A stretch of 64,000 nt of DNA, from assembly GCA_001971685.1 (NCBI GenBank), contig CP019326.1:4065524-4129523 (forward strand). Direction: 5' to 3'. The notes under the pieces were generated by a model. The model saw only the letters and a list, made by a program, of their open reading frames with translations. It made no database searches and was not told the origin of the DNA. Of this stretch, positions 8,480-18,141 are shown piece after piece. The DNA is from Halomonas sp. 1513. Its GTDB lineage: Bacteria > Pseudomonadota > Gammaproteobacteria > Pseudomonadales > Halomonadaceae. Within the stretch, counting starts at the first letter, position 1; every line of letters starts with the position of its first letter. The position numbers were made by a program, and so were the translations under genes.

Positions 8480-9460
8480 ATGCTGGCATTCCTGATCCAG
8501 CGCGTCTTCCAGGCCGTCTTCGTGATGGTGGTGGTCGCGCTCATTGCGTTTTCGCTGTTTCACTACGTCGGTGATCCGGTCCTCAACATGGTCGGCCAGG
8601 AGGCCACCGAAGCCGATCGCGCCGCGCTGCGCGCGCGCCTGGGCCTCGACCAACCGTTGCCGATCCAGTTCTTCCAGTTCATCGCCAACGCCGCCCAGTT
8701 CGAGTTCGGCATCTCCTACCGCTCGGCGCGGCCGGTGACCGACATGATCGTCGAGCGCCTGCCGGCGACCCTGGAGCTGGCCATCATCTCGGCCATCTTC
8801 GCGGTGGTCATGGGCATCGTGCTGGGCATCTATACCGCCCTCAACCGCGGCAACTGGCTGTCCAACTTCATCATGACCGCCTCACTGATCGGCGTGTCGC
8901 TTCCCACCTTCCTGATCGGCGTGCTGCTGATCTATGTGTTTGCCGTGGAGCTCGGCTGGCTGCCGGCCTTCGGCCGCGGCGAGACGGTGCGCCTCGGCGA
9001 CTGGTGGACCACCGGGCTGTTGACCACCAGCGGGCTGCGCTCGCTGATCCTGCCGGCGATCACCCTGGGGCTGTTCCAGTTGACGCTGATCATGCGCCTG
9101 GTGCGCGCCGAGATGCTCGAGGTGCTGCGCGCCGACTACATCAAGTTCGCCCGCGCGCGGGGCCTGTCGAAGCGCGTGGTCAACCTGCGCCACGCGCTGA
9201 AGAACACCCTGATCCCGGTGATCACCATCATCGGCCTGCAGCTGGGCACCATCATCGCCTTCGCCATCATCACCGAGACGGTGTTCCAGTGGCCCGGTGT
9301 CGGGGCGCTGTTCATCACCGCGGTGCGCTTCGTCGACATCCCGGTGATGGCCGCCTACCTGATGATGATTGCGCTGGTGTTCGTGGTCATCAACCTGATC
9401 GTCGACCTGCTCTACTACGCGGTCGACCCGCGTCTACGCGTCCAGGGAGGTGCCAAATGA
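8480..9460 (+). CDS. Dipeptide/oligopeptide-type ABC transporter permease, DppB class
   Basis: A 326-residue inner-membrane permease starting MLAFLIQRVFQAVFVMVVV. It has six predicted membrane segments and the ATPase-docking EAA loop (ADYIKFARARGLSKRVV, near residue 215), followed by the typical tail ELVFQWPGVG-like stretch (here TETVFQWPGVGALF) and the closing VDLLYYAVDPRLR. This is the first of two membrane subunits that form the channel. Its stop overlaps the next gene's start by ATGA, so translation is coupled. It follows the binding-protein gene after 65 bases that contain a strong hairpin. Confidence 0.92.
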   Translation: MLAFLIQRVFQAVFVMVVVALIAFSLFHYVGDPVLNMVGQEATEADRAALRARLGLDQPLPIQFFQFIANAAQFEFGISYRSARPVTDMIVERLPATLELAIISAIFAVVMGIVLGIYTALNRGNWLSNFIMTASLIGVSLPTFLIGVLLIYVFAVELGWLPAFGRGETVRLGDWWTTGLLTTSGLRSLILPAITLGLFQLTLIMRLVRAEMLEVLRADYIKFARARGLSKRVVNLRHALKNTLIPVITIIGLQLGTIIAFAIITETVFQWPGVGALFITAVRFVDIPVMAAYLMMIALVFVVINLIVDLLYYAVDPRLRVQGGAK

Positions 9461-10410
9461 GCGACACACAGCGCACCGTGATCCCGCCGCCCAAGCCCGG
9501 TAAGCTGCGCAGCTTCCTCGACAGCGACATCGTCTACTCGTGGAAGCGCCAGCCGGTGGTGATACTCGCCACCCTGGTGACCCTGGTGATGTTCGCTGCG
9601 GCGCTGTTCGCGCCGTGGATCGCGCCGCAGAATCCCTTCGATCCGCGCCAGCTCGACCTGATCGACGCCTTCACGCCACCGCTGACCACCTCCGACTTCA
9701 CCGGCAACTTCTACCTGCTGGGCAGCGACAGCCAGGGTCGCGACGTCTTCTCGGCGATCCTCTACGGCTCGCGCATTTCGCTGCTGGTGGGCTTCGCCGC
9801 GGTGCTCTTCGCGCTGGTGCTGGGCACCGCCCTGGGCCTGATGGCGGGCTTCCGCGGCGGCTGGCGGGATGCGCTGATCATGCGCATCGCCGACGTCCAG
9901 CTGACCTTTCCCTCGATCCTCATGGCGCTGCTGATCTTCGGCGTGATCCGCGGCTTCCTGCCGCGCTCGATGCACGCCGAGATCGCCATCATCGTACTGA
10001 TCGTGGCCATCGGCCTCTCCGACTGGGTGCAGTACGCCCGCGCGGTGCGCGGCGCCACCCTGGTCGAGAAGGGCAAGGAGTACGTCCAGGCGGCGCGGGT
10101 GATCGGCCTGCCGGCACGCAACATCCTGTTCCAGCATATCCTGCCCAACGTGATGCGCCCGGTGCTGGTGATCGGCACCATCGGCTTGGCCCTGGCGATC
10201 ATCGCCGAGGCCACGCTGTCGTTCCTGGGGGTCGGCATGCCGGCCACCCAGCCGAGCCTGGGCACCCTGATCCGGGTCGGCCAGGACTACATGTTCTCCG
10301 GGGAGTGGTGGATCCTACTGTTCCCCGGTCTGGCGCTGCTGATGCTGGCGCTTTCCGTCAATCTACTGGGAGACTGGCTGCGTGATGTCCTCAACCCCAA
10401 GCTCCGATAG
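9457..10410 (+). CDS. Dipeptide/oligopeptide-type ABC transporter permease, DppC class
   Basis: Encodes 317 residues from the ATG at 9457 (MSDTQRTVIPPPKPG), overlapping the previous stop by four bases; GGAGG sits just upstream. An N-terminal cytoplasmic tail leads into a membrane segment (VVILATLVTLVMFAAALFA), then the DppC/OppC hallmark LLGSDSQGRDVFSAILYG. The EAA loop is EYVQAARVIGLPARNILFQ, and the end reads [15 protein letters not shown], all typical. Pairs with the DppB-class subunit to form the membrane pore. The following ATPase gene begins inside its last codons, so all four transporter genes are translationally linked. Confidence 0.92.
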   Translation: MSDTQRTVIPPPKPGKLRSFLDSDIVYSWKRQPVVILATLVTLVMFAAALFAPWIAPQNPFDPRQLDLIDAFTPPLTTSDFTGNFYLLGSDSQGRDVFSAILYGSRISLLVGFAAVLFALVLGTALGLMAGFRGGWRDALIMRIADVQLTFPSILMALLIFGVIRGFLPRSMHAEIAIIVLIVAIGLSDWVQYARAVRGATLVEKGKEYVQAARVIGLPARNILFQHILPNVMRPVLVIGTIGLALAIIAEATLSFLGVGMPATQPSLGTLIRVGQDYMFSGEWWILLFPGLALLMLALSVNLLGDWLRDVLNPKLR

Positions 10411-11434
10411 CCGCGACACGCCCGCCGTGCCGGCGCTCAGCGTGCGCGAGCTGCGGGTCGAGTTCCCCACCCGCCACGGCACCCTGGTGGCACTCGACGA
10501 TGTCAGCTTCGATATCGCCCCCGGCGAGATCCTCGGCGTGGTCGGCGAGTCCGGGGCCGGCAAATCGATGACCGGCAACGCCGTGATCCAGCTGCTCGAA
10601 CCGCCGGGCCGCATCGCCGGCGGCGAAGTCCACCTCGGCACCCAGCGGATCGACGACCTCGACGAAGACGCCTTCGTGCCGCTGCGCGGGCGCCATATCG
10701 GGATGATCTTCCAGGATCCGCTGACCAGCCTCAACCCGCTGTTCTCGGTGGGCGAGCAGCTGATCGAGACGATTCGCACCCACCTGCCGATGAACCACAA
10801 GCAGGCCCGGGAGCGGGCCCTGGAACTGCTGCGTGAGGTGGGCATCCCGGCCCCGGAGAACCGTCTCGACGCCTACCCCCACCAGTTCTCCGGCGGCATG
10901 CGCCAGCGCGTGGTGATCGCCCTGGCGCTGGCCGCCGAGCCCGAGCTGGTGATCGCCGACGAGCCCACCACGGCACTGGATGTCTCGGTGCAGGCGCAGA
11001 TCCTGGCGCTGCTCAAGCGGCTGTGCGCCGAGCGCGGCACCGCGGTGATGCTGGTCACCCACGACATGGGGGTGATCGCCGAGACCGCCGACCGGGTAGC
11101 GGTGATGTACGCCGGCCGGCTGATCGAGATCGGCCCGGTGGAGGCGGTGATCCGCGAACCGCAGCACCCCTACACCCGCGGCCTGATGGCCTCGATCCCG
11201 GGCATCGAGACCTCCCGCGAGCGGCTCTACCAGATCGAGGGCGCCATGCCGCGGCTGGCGGCGATCCCCGCCGGCTGCGCCTTCAACCCGCGCTGCCCCC
11301 ACGCGGTCGAGCGCTGCCGCCGCGAGCGCCCCGACCTGCTGCCCGCCGGCGCCAGCCGCGCCGCCTGCTGGCTGCATGATCCCGAAGATCCCGTGATTCC
11401 GGTTAGCGAGGAGGTCGCCGTCGATGGCCACTAA
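10382..11434 (+). CDS. Dipeptide/oligopeptide-type ABC transporter ATP-binding protein, DppD class
   Basis: A 350-residue ATPase. Walker A is GESGAGKSM, the signature SGGMRQRVV, Walker [14 protein letters not shown], and the H loop VTHDMG. The C-terminal oligopeptide-ATPase extension has the cysteine-rich pattern [18 protein letters not shown] at 10382 and ATG at 10385 are adjacent starts; GGGAG lies nine bases before the GTG. It overlaps the DppC-class gene by 29 bases and the next ATPase by 11. Together with the DppF-class subunit it powers import at the cytoplasmic face of the membrane. Confidence 0.92.
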   Translation: MMSSTPSSDSRDTPAVPALSVRELRVEFPTRHGTLVALDDVSFDIAPGEILGVVGESGAGKSMTGNAVIQLLEPPGRIAGGEVHLGTQRIDDLDEDAFVPLRGRHIGMIFQDPLTSLNPLFSVGEQLIETIRTHLPMNHKQARERALELLREVGIPAPENRLDAYPHQFSGGMRQRVVIALALAAEPELVIADEPTTALDVSVQAQILALLKRLCAERGTAVMLVTHDMGVIAETADRVAVMYAGRLIEIGPVEAVIREPQHPYTRGLMASIPGIETSRERLYQIEGAMPRLAAIPAGCAFNPRCPHAVERCRRERPDLLPAGASRAACWLHDPEDPVIPVSEEVAVDGH

Positions 11435-12458
11435 GCCCCTGACATCCGCCTCAGACGGCGAGATGCTGCTCGAAGCCCACGACCTGGCGCGCCACTTCGA
11501 CGTCTCCAAGCCGTGGCTCAATCGCGTGCTGGAGCGCAGCGACAGGCTCACCCTCAAAGCAGTCGACGGCGTCAGTTTCGCCATCCGCCGCGGTGAAACC
11601 CTGGCGCTGGTCGGCGAGTCCGGCTGCGGCAAGTCCACCGTGGCGCGGCTGATCGTCGGCCTCTACGGCCTGACCCGCGGCCGCCTGCTGTTCGACGGCG
11701 AGGACATCAGCGACCTGGTCAACCGCAGCGGCAAGCAGGCCGCGGCGGTGCGCAAGCGCTTCCAGATGATCTTCCAGGACCCCTACGCCAGCCTCAATCC
11801 ACTGTGGCGGGTGGGCACCATCATCGGCGAGCCGCTGCGGGTGTTTCGTCCCGAGCTGAGCGCCACCCAGCGCCGCGTGCGGGTCGGCGAGCTGCTCGAG
11901 CAGGTCGGGATGTCGCCGATGGATGCCAACCGCTACCCCCACGAGTTCTCCGGCGGCCAGCGCCAGCGCATCTCCATCGCCCGGGCGCTGGCCAACGAGC
12001 CGGAGTTCATGGTCTGCGACGAGCCGACCTCGGCGCTGGACGTCTCGGTGCAGGCGCAGATCCTCAACCTGATGCGCGACCTGCAGCGCGAGTACGGCCT
12101 GACCTACCTGTTCATCAGCCACGACATGGCGGTGGTCAAGCACATGGCCGACCGCATTGCAGTGATGTACTTGGGGCATATCGCCGAGATCGCCCCCGCC
12201 GAGCAGCTATTCGCCGCGCCGCGCCACCCCTACTCGCAGATGCTGCTGGCGGCGGTGCCGACGCTGACCGGCATGGGCAAGCAGCGCAGCGTGATCGAGG
12301 GCGAGGTGCCCAACCCGGTGCATCCCCCCAGCGGCTGCGCCTTCCATCCGCGCTGCCCCAACGCCAATGCGCGCTGCTCGCAAGAGACGCCGGCGCTGAT
12401 CGCCCACAGCGACGGCAGCGAGGTAGCCTGCCACGCGGTGGAGGAGGGCCGGATCTGA
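11424..12458 (+). CDS. Dipeptide/oligopeptide-type ABC transporter ATP-binding protein, DppF class
   Basis: A 344-residue ATPase whose start overlaps the end of the DppD-class gene. Walker A is GESGCGKST, the Q loop region FQDPYASLNPLW is typical of DppF/OppF, the signature is SGGQRQRIS and Walker [13 protein letters not shown]. The C-terminal cysteine cluster (GCAFHPRCPNANARC) is present. It completes a five-gene transporter (binding protein, two permeases, two ATPases). The gene ends two bases from the end of convergent cysZ, leaving no room for a conventional terminator between them. Confidence 0.92.
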   Translation: MATKPLTSASDGEMLLEAHDLARHFDVSKPWLNRVLERSDRLTLKAVDGVSFAIRRGETLALVGESGCGKSTVARLIVGLYGLTRGRLLFDGEDISDLVNRSGKQAAAVRKRFQMIFQDPYASLNPLWRVGTIIGEPLRVFRPELSATQRRVRVGELLEQVGMSPMDANRYPHEFSGGQRQRISIARALANEPEFMVCDEPTSALDVSVQAQILNLMRDLQREYGLTYLFISHDMAVVKHMADRIAVMYLGHIAEIAPAEQLFAAPRHPYSQMLLAAVPTLTGMGKQRSVIEGEVPNPVHPPSGCAFHPRCPNANARCSQETPALIAHSDGSEVACHAVEEGRI

Positions 12459-12459
12459 C

Positions 12460-13185
12460 TCAGTCGGACTGGCCGCGGTAGTGCTGGTCCCACATCAGCA
12501 CCGCTCCGGCCACGGCGCCGGGCAGCAGCAGCAGGTTGGCCAGCGGTAGCCAGGTGATCAGCGTCACCAGGCCGCCGTAGCTGAGCGTCGGCCAGGGCCG
12601 CGCCCTGAGCCGGCGGCGCATGTCGGCGAAGGTGATCTTGTTGTTGTCCATCGGGTAGTCGAGGTAGGTGATCGCCATCACCCAGGCCGAGAAGGCCGCC
12701 CACAGCAGCGGCGCCAGCACATTGAGGGCGGGGATCCAGCTGATCACCAGCAACAGCGCCAGCCGCGGCAGGATATAGCTCAGCTTGACCAGCTCGCGAC
12801 CCAGCGCATCGACGCCGGTGCGCAGCAGGCCGCGGTCGTCGAGGGGCTCACGCCCACAGGCCGACACCTCCACCCTGGCGGCGAGAAAGCCGTAGAAGGG
12901 GGCGGCGATCAGGTGGGTGATCAGGGTGAAGGTGAAGAACACCATCAGCACCAGGGTCACCACGAACAGCGGCCAGATCAGCCACTCCAACCAGGCCAGC
13001 CAGCCCGGTACCATTGCCATCCACCCCGCCAGCCAGCCGCCGAAGTGGCTGAGGACGTAGTGCAGCATGGCGGCATAGACCAGCAGATTGACCGCCAGCG
13101 GCACGAACACGTAGCGTCGCAGCCCCGGCGAATAGACCAGCCGGGTGCCGCGGCTCAGGGCATCGAGGGCCGAGAGCGTGGCCAT
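12460..13185 (-). CDS. cysZ: CysZ-type EI24-domain membrane protein, sulfate permease
   Basis: A 241-residue membrane protein starting MATLSALDALSRGTRLV. It has about four long hydrophobic segments and the family-typical YGFLAARVE and LSYILPRLALLLVISWIPALN regions. CysZ in E. coli mediates sulfate or sulfite uptake for cysteine synthesis; function here rests on family resemblance. The ATG overlaps the phoU stop (TGATG), so it is read as the last gene of the pst-phoU operon, which is unusual for a sulfate gene. An upstream extension of the frame lies inside phoU and is not counted. Confidence 0.85.
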   Translation of the reverse strand: MATLSALDALSRGTRLVYSPGLRRYVFVPLAVNLLVYAAMLHYVLSHFGGWLAGWMAMVPGWLAWLEWLIWPLFVVTLVLMVFFTFTLITHLIAAPFYGFLAARVEVSACGREPLDDRGLLRTGVDALGRELVKLSYILPRLALLLVISWIPALNVLAPLLWAAFSAWVMAITYLDYPMDNNKITFADMRRRLRARPWPTLSYGGLVTLITWLPLANLLLLPGAVAGAVLMWDQHYRGQSD

Positions 13186-13913
13186 CAGCCGCGCCGCTTG
13201 ATGGCTTCTTCGTCGAGTTCGTCGGGGTCGATATGGCGGATATCCAGCCCCTTGACCAGATACACCACGTACTCGGCGAGGTTGTTGGCGTGATCGCCGA
13301 TACGCTCCAAAGCACGCAGGATCCACATCACGCTGAGCACCGAGGTGATCGAGCGCGGATCCTCCATCATGAAGGTCATCAGCGAGCGCATCGCGGTGGT
13401 GTACTCGCTGTCCACCGCCTCGTCCTCGTGCACCACCTCCAGGGCCAGGTCGATATCGAAGCGGGCGAAGGCGGTCAGCGCATCACGCACCATCTTGCGC
13501 ACGTGTTCGCTGATATGGCGCACCTCGATGAAGCCCTTGCTGCCGTTGCCGGCCTCGGCCAGGCTCATGGCGTTGCGGGCGATCTTGCTGGCCTCGTCGC
13601 CGATACGCTCGAGATCCGAGGTGGCACGGATCACCGCCAGCACCAGGCGCAGATCGGAGGCCGCCGGCTGGCGCCGCGCCAGCACCCGGGTGCACTCGTC
13701 GTCGATCTTGATCTGCATGTCGTTGACCGCGGCGTCGTTGTCGCGGACCCGCTCGGCCAGCCGGCTGTCGCCGTCGAGCAGCGCTGCGACCGCCTCCTGG
13801 ACCTGCTTCTCGACCAGCCCACCCATCGCCATCAGGTGGGTCTTGAGCTCTTCGAGCTCCTGGTTGAACTGCTTGGAGATATGCTGACTGTGCGTATCGC
13901 TGGTGATATCCAT
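13185..13913 (-). CDS. phoU: Phosphate signalling regulator PhoU
   Basis: A 242-residue cytoplasmic protein made of two PhoU three-helix repeats. The E/DxxxD metal motifs are visible as RATSDLERIGDEASKIA in the first half and RALERIGDHANNLAEYV in the second. ATG at 13913 is preceded by AGGAGAG. PhoU signals phosphate sufficiency from the Pst transporter to PhoR and limits Pst activity. It is 43 bases downstream of pstB and overlaps cysZ. Length agrees with E. coli PhoU (241). Confidence 0.95.
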   Translation of the reverse strand: MDITSDTHSQHISKQFNQELEELKTHLMAMGGLVEKQVQEAVAALLDGDSRLAERVRDNDAAVNDMQIKIDDECTRVLARRQPAASDLRLVLAVIRATSDLERIGDEASKIARNAMSLAEAGNGSKGFIEVRHISEHVRKMVRDALTAFARFDIDLALEVVHEDEAVDSEYTTAMRSLMTFMMEDPRSITSVLSVMWILRALERIGDHANNLAEYVVYLVKGLDIRHIDPDELDEEAIKRRG

Positions 13914-13956
13914 GCTGTCTCTCCTGATGAGCGCTGGCTCCGATGGAGCACAAGGC

Positions 13957-14778
13957 TCAGGCCATGCGGCCGGTGATGTAGTTTTCGGTGCGCGCCAGGC
14001 GCGGGTTGGTGAACAGCGCATCGGTGGGCGCGTACTCGACCAGCTCGCCGCCGTGCAGGAAGGCGGTGTAGTCGGAGACCCGCGCCGCCTGCTGCATGTT
14101 GTGGGTGACCAGCACCAGCGTCAGCTGCGACTTGAGGTTGCGGATCAACTCCTCGATCTTCAGCGTCGAGATCGGGTCCAGCGCCGAGGCCGGCTCATCG
14201 AGCAGCAGCACCTCGGGCTTGACCGCCAGGGTGCGGGCGATCACCAGACGCTGCTGCTGGCCGCCGGACAGCGACCAGGCCGAGTCGCCGAGGCGCGCCT
14301 TGACCTCGTCCCACAGCGCCGCCGAGCGCAGCGCCCACTCCACCACTTCGTCGCGCTGGCGCTTGCGCAGGCCGCCCTGCAGGCGCAGGCCGAAGGCGAC
14401 GTTCTCGTAGATCGACATCGGGAAGGGGTTGGGCGTCTGGAACACCATCCCCACCCGCCGCCGCAGCTCGGCCACCGCCACCTCGGGGGCGTGAATCTCC
14501 TGGCCCTCGAGGCGAATCTCGCCGCGCCGGCTGACGCTGTCGTTGAGGTCGTGCAGCCGGTTCAGCGCGCGCAGCAGGGTCGACTTGCCGCAGCCCGACG
14601 GCCCGATGAAGGCCGTGACCCGATGCCGCGGCACGCGCAGCGTGAGATCGCTGAGTGCCGGCGTCCCGGCATAGGCCAGGCTCAGCGCCTGGATCTCCAG
14701 GCAGCTGTCGGCGGGGGCGATCTCGACCACCGCCTCACGCCGCGCGATAGCGGCTGGGCTGGCAGGTTGCGAAAGCAC
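13957..14778 (-). CDS. pstB: Phosphate ABC transporter ATP-binding protein
   Basis: A 273-residue ATPase. Walker [18 protein letters not shown] and the family-specific [19 protein letters not shown], then signature [13 protein letters not shown], Walker [13 protein letters not shown] and H loop VTHNMQQA are all present. It hydrolyses ATP at the inner face of the membrane to drive phosphate import through PstA and PstC. The start follows the pstA stop by 14 bases, with GGAGG in front. The first 20 or so residues extend beyond E. coli PstB, as in related marine gammaproteobacteria. Confidence 0.95.
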   Translation of the reverse strand: MLSQPASPAAIARREAVVEIAPADSCLEIQALSLAYAGTPALSDLTLRVPRHRVTAFIGPSGCGKSTLLRALNRLHDLNDSVSRRGEIRLEGQEIHAPEVAVAELRRRVGMVFQTPNPFPMSIYENVAFGLRLQGGLRKRQRDEVVEWALRSAALWDEVKARLGDSAWSLSGGQQQRLVIARTLAVKPEVLLLDEPASALDPISTLKIEELIRNLKSQLTLVLVTHNMQQAARVSDYTAFLHGGELVEYAPTDALFTNPRLARTENYITGRMA

Positions 14779-14792
14779 GGTTCTCGGACCTC

Positions 14793-16331
14793 CTAGCGTG
14801 GCAGCGCGCCATGACGCGCCTTGAGATGATGCCGCAGTAAGATGGCAGTTAGGTTAAGCACCAGGATCACTAGCACCAGCAGCAGCGCCGTGGCGTATAC
14901 CAGCGGCAGCGCGGCCTCGACATCGCCGCTGTGAAAGCCTACGTCGAAGATATGATAGCCAAGGTGCATGAACTTGCGCTCGAGGTGCAGGAACGGAAAC
15001 TCGCCGTCCACCGGCACCTGGGGCGCCAGCTTGGCCACCCCCACCAGCATCAGCGGCGCCACCTCGCCGGCGGCCCGCGCCACCGCCAGGATCATCCCGG
15101 TGAGCATCGCCGGCAGCGCCATCGGCACCACCACCCGGCGCAGCGTCTCGAGCCGCGTGGCGCCCAGCGCCAGGGCGCCTTCGCGCTGGTGATCGGGAAT
15201 GCGCGCCAGGCCCTCCTCGGTGGCCACGATCACCACCGGCAGGGTCAGCAGCGCCAGGGTCAGCGAGGCCCACAGCAGCCCGCCGGTGCCGAAGGTCGGC
15301 GACGGCAGCTGCTCGCTGAAGAACCACTCGTCGAGGCTGCCGCCGATGCCGTAGACGAAGACCCCGAGGCCGAACACGCCGTAGACGATCGACGGCACCC
15401 CGGCGAGATTGCGCACGCTGATGCGCACCAGCCGGGTCAGCCGGCCCTGGTGGGCGATCTCGTTGAGGTAGATGGCCGCCAGCACGCCGAACGGCGCCAC
15501 CAGCAGCGACATCAGCAGTACCAGCAGCACGGTGCCGAAGATCGCCGGCCACACGCCGCCAGCGGTGTTGGCGGCGCGCGGCCCCTCGCTGAGAAAGCGC
15601 CACCCGCGCTCGCCCCAGGCGCCGAGCTTGGCCGGCAGCGACATGGCGTTGGGCCGCTGAATCGCCAGCACGTCTTCGAGGGGTAGCGCCAGTCGCTCAC
15701 CCGCGACGCTCTCCAGCAGCACCCGGTCGCGGGCCATGCGCGCCTGAAGCGCCAGCACCTCGGCGTTGAGTGCGACCAGCTCCTCCTCGAGCCGAGCGCG
15801 GCTGGCGGCATCCTGCTCCGCGGCCAGCGCTCTCACTCGCGGCATCACCGCCTCCTGGCGCAGCGCGTCACGCGCCTCTCGCAGCTGCGCCAGGCGCTCC
15901 AGGCGCTGATCGAGCGCCGCCCAGCGCGCCGCCTCGTCGTCGATATCGAGGGCCACGCCATCCTCCTCGAGGCCCGCCACGCGGCCGATGAAGTCGCCCC
16001 AGCGCCGGCGCTCCACCACCACCAGTTCCGCCGGCCGCCGCTGGTCGACGATGCGCGCCACCTCGACCCAGCGCCACGGCGTGCCCAGCCACTCGCGGTT
16101 GCCGGTGTGATAGAGCCGCTCGACGCCTTCGGCGCTGCGCTCCTCGCGGCCGGGGCGGGCGGCGAAGCGGCTGCCGTCGTCGAGTTCCACCAGGACCACC
16201 TCGGCGGGCCAGAAGTGGGCCAGCCCGCGGCCCGCCAGCAGTGCCAGCAGTGCCACCAGCAGCAGCAGCGACAGCGCCACGCTGCCGGCCGCTAGCCACG
16301 CCCAGGGACCTTCGCCACGCACCCGCCTCAT
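14793..16331 (-). CDS. pstA: Phosphate ABC transporter permease, long PstA form
   Basis: Encodes 512 residues, well above E. coli PstA (296). The extra length is an N-terminal membrane segment (LALLSLLL-like hydrophobic stretch at about 14-34), then a periplasmic domain containing a charged, coiled-coil-like stretch (residues about 125-200). The permease core follows from about 240, with six membrane segments including [18 protein letters not shown] and the EAA loop [17 protein letters not shown]. Long PstA/PstC pairs are known in Pseudomonas-like bacteria. The start overlaps the pstC stop (ATGA). A longer in-frame extension upstream lies over pstC and is rejected. Confidence 0.9.
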   Translation of the reverse strand: MRRVRGEGPWAWLAAGSVALSLLLLVALLALLAGRGLAHFWPAEVVLVELDDGSRFAARPGREERSAEGVERLYHTGNREWLGTPWRWVEVARIVDQRRPAELVVVERRRWGDFIGRVAGLEEDGVALDIDDEAARWAALDQRLERLAQLREARDALRQEAVMPRVRALAAEQDAASRARLEEELVALNAEVLALQARMARDRVLLESVAGERLALPLEDVLAIQRPNAMSLPAKLGAWGERGWRFLSEGPRAANTAGGVWPAIFGTVLLVLLMSLLVAPFGVLAAIYLNEIAHQGRLTRLVRISVRNLAGVPSIVYGVFGLGVFVYGIGGSLDEWFFSEQLPSPTFGTGGLLWASLTLALLTLPVVIVATEEGLARIPDHQREGALALGATRLETLRRVVVPMALPAMLTGMILAVARAAGEVAPLMLVGVAKLAPQVPVDGEFPFLHLERKFMHLGYHIFDVGFHSGDVEAALPLVYATALLLVLVILVLNLTAILLRHHLKARHGALPR

Positions 16332-18076
16332 GTCGGCCCGCCGAGCCGCTGATAGCGGCGCCTGAGCCGGCCACGCACCACCTCGGCCAGGGTGTTGACG
16401 CAGAAAGTGAACACGAACAGCAGCAGCGCGCTGAGGAACAGCAGCCGGTAGTGGGTGCCGCCCAGCGCCGCCTCGGGCAGCTCGATGGCGATATTGGCCG
16501 ACAGCGAGCGCAGGCCGTCGAAGGGGCTGGCGGTCATCACCGCGGTGTTGCCGGTGGCCATGAGTACGATCATGGTCTCGCCCACCGCGCGGCCGGCGCC
16601 GATCATCAGCGCGGCGAAGATGCCTGGACTGGCCGCCGGCAGCACCACCTTCCACAGCGCCTGCCAGCGCGTCGCACCCATCGCCGCGGCGCCCTCGGCG
16701 AGGCTCTTGGGCACCCCGGAGAGCGCATCCTCGGCCAGCGCGTAGATGGTCGGCATCACCGCCAGGCCCATGGCCAGGCCAACGATCATGGCGTTGCGGC
16801 TGGCATAGTCCAGACCTAGCTGGAGTTCCAGCCAGCCGCGCATGTCGCCGTCGAACCACCAGCGCTCCAGGCTCGGCGACAGCCACACTGCCAGTGCCGC
16901 CAGCAGTGCCAGCCACGGCATCAGCCACAGTCCCGCCCAGCTCAGCGGCAGGCGCTGGCGCCAGCGCGCCGAGCAGCACGCCCAGAGTACGCCGCCGCTC
17001 AGCATGCCCAGCGGCAGCACCAGCAGCAGCGCCAGCACGCCCGGCAGGTGACGCTCGACCCAGGGCGCCAGCACCAGGCCGGCGATAAAGCCCAACACGA
17101 CCCCGGGCAGCGCCTCCATCAGCTCGAGGGTCGGCTTGATGCGCGTGCGCAGCCCCGCCGACATGAAGCAGGCGGTGTGCACCGCGGCCCCCAGCGCCAG
17201 GGGGATGGCCACCAGCAGCGCATAGGCGGCGGCCTTGAGCGTGCCCCAGGCCAGTGGCGCCAGCCCGTAGCGGGGCTCATCCTGGCTGTCGCTGACGCCG
17301 GTCTGCCAGCGCTGCTGGGGCGCGGCGTGGCCCTCGTAGTGCTGCGGCCGCCACAGGCTGCGCCAGGTCACCTCGGCGTGTTCGGCGTCGATCTCGAGGC
17401 GGCTGGCCGCGTCCGCGCTGCCCCACCACAGGTCGCCCTGGTCGTCCCAGCCCAGCGCTTCGCCGCTTGGCGCCTGGCCCTGCCAGCGCAGCCCGCCGAT
17501 GGCCTGGTAGAGCCCCAACTGGTTGGCCTCGTTCAGCGCCAGCGCCTGACGGTCGGGCAGCGCGATCAGCTGGCGGATCGGCGCCGCGCCCAGCGCCTGA
17601 TAGTGGCCCGCCGCCACCGGCAGATCATGATCGGCCAGCGTTACCCAGCGCTGCACGCCGCCGCCATCGTCGCCGACCAGCAGCGCCCGCCCGCCTTGCA
17701 GCGCCGCCAGTGCGGTGATGCGACGCGACGCCGGCACCGCCTCGACGCGCCCGGCCAGCTCGAGCCCGCTGGCCGTGCGCTGAAAGACCACCAGCTCACG
17801 GCCGTCGGCCTGCCACTGCTGCTGCTCGCCCGCAGCGCTGAGGCTATCCGTCGGCAGGCTCTCAAGCGCTGGCAGGGAGGCGCCGTCGGTGCTCTGCTCG
17901 CGCACCTCGGGGGCCACGAACAGCGGCGCCACCTCGACGGCCAGAAACACCCCGATTGCCAGTACCGCGCCGATCACGCCGATGCCACAGGCGCTGATCA
18001 GCGCCGTGGCCAGCCGGTCACGCAGGAAACGCAGGCGCTGACGAAGGCGCCGGGGAGCAGCGGCAGGGTCGGTCAT
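16328..18076 (-). CDS. pstC: Phosphate ABC transporter permease, long PstC form
   Basis: A 582-residue permease, nearly double E. coli PstC. After a basic N-terminus and a membrane anchor (residues about 25-48) comes a large periplasmic domain (about 50-265) rich in beta-like sequence and W/Q residues. The PstC core begins near PLAWGTLKAAAYALLVAIPLALG, and includes ELMEALPGVVLGFIAGLVLAP and the EAA loop GAAAMGATRWQALWKVV. It forms the phosphate channel with PstA. A Pho-box promoter precedes it at 18108-18141, so pstCAB-phoU-cysZ can be transcribed apart from pstS. AGG lies near the ATG. Confidence 0.92.
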   Translation of the reverse strand: MTDPAAAPRRLRQRLRFLRDRLATALISACGIGVIGAVLAIGVFLAVEVAPLFVAPEVREQSTDGASLPALESLPTDSLSAAGEQQQWQADGRELVVFQRTASGLELAGRVEAVPASRRITALAALQGGRALLVGDDGGGVQRWVTLADHDLPVAAGHYQALGAAPIRQLIALPDRQALALNEANQLGLYQAIGGLRWQGQAPSGEALGWDDQGDLWWGSADAASRLEIDAEHAEVTWRSLWRPQHYEGHAAPQQRWQTGVSDSQDEPRYGLAPLAWGTLKAAAYALLVAIPLALGAAVHTACFMSAGLRTRIKPTLELMEALPGVVLGFIAGLVLAPWVERHLPGVLALLLVLPLGMLSGGVLWACCSARWRQRLPLSWAGLWLMPWLALLAALAVWLSPSLERWWFDGDMRGWLELQLGLDYASRNAMIVGLAMGLAVMPTIYALAEDALSGVPKSLAEGAAAMGATRWQALWKVVLPAASPGIFAALMIGAGRAVGETMIVLMATGNTAVMTASPFDGLRSLSANIAIELPEAALGGTHYRLLFLSALLLFVFTFCVNTLAEVVRGRLRRRYQRLGGPT

Positions 18077-18107
18077 CGCAAGGGCCTGTCAGCAGCGGGT
18101 AACCACC

Positions 18108-18141
18108 ACAATAAGGCAGTTTGATGACAGCCAGATGACAT
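18108..18141 (-). promoter_or_regulatory. Pho-box promoter for pstC-pstA-pstB-phoU-cysZ
   Basis: On the minus strand ATGTCAT-CTGG-CTGTCAT (18141 down to 18124) is an almost perfect Pho box. Ten bases further lies TATTGT (18113-18108), which fits the -10 of a PhoB-activated promoter lacking a -35. The first base overlaps the last base of the pstS stop. The pstC ATG is about 32 bases beyond the -10. Confidence 0.85.
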
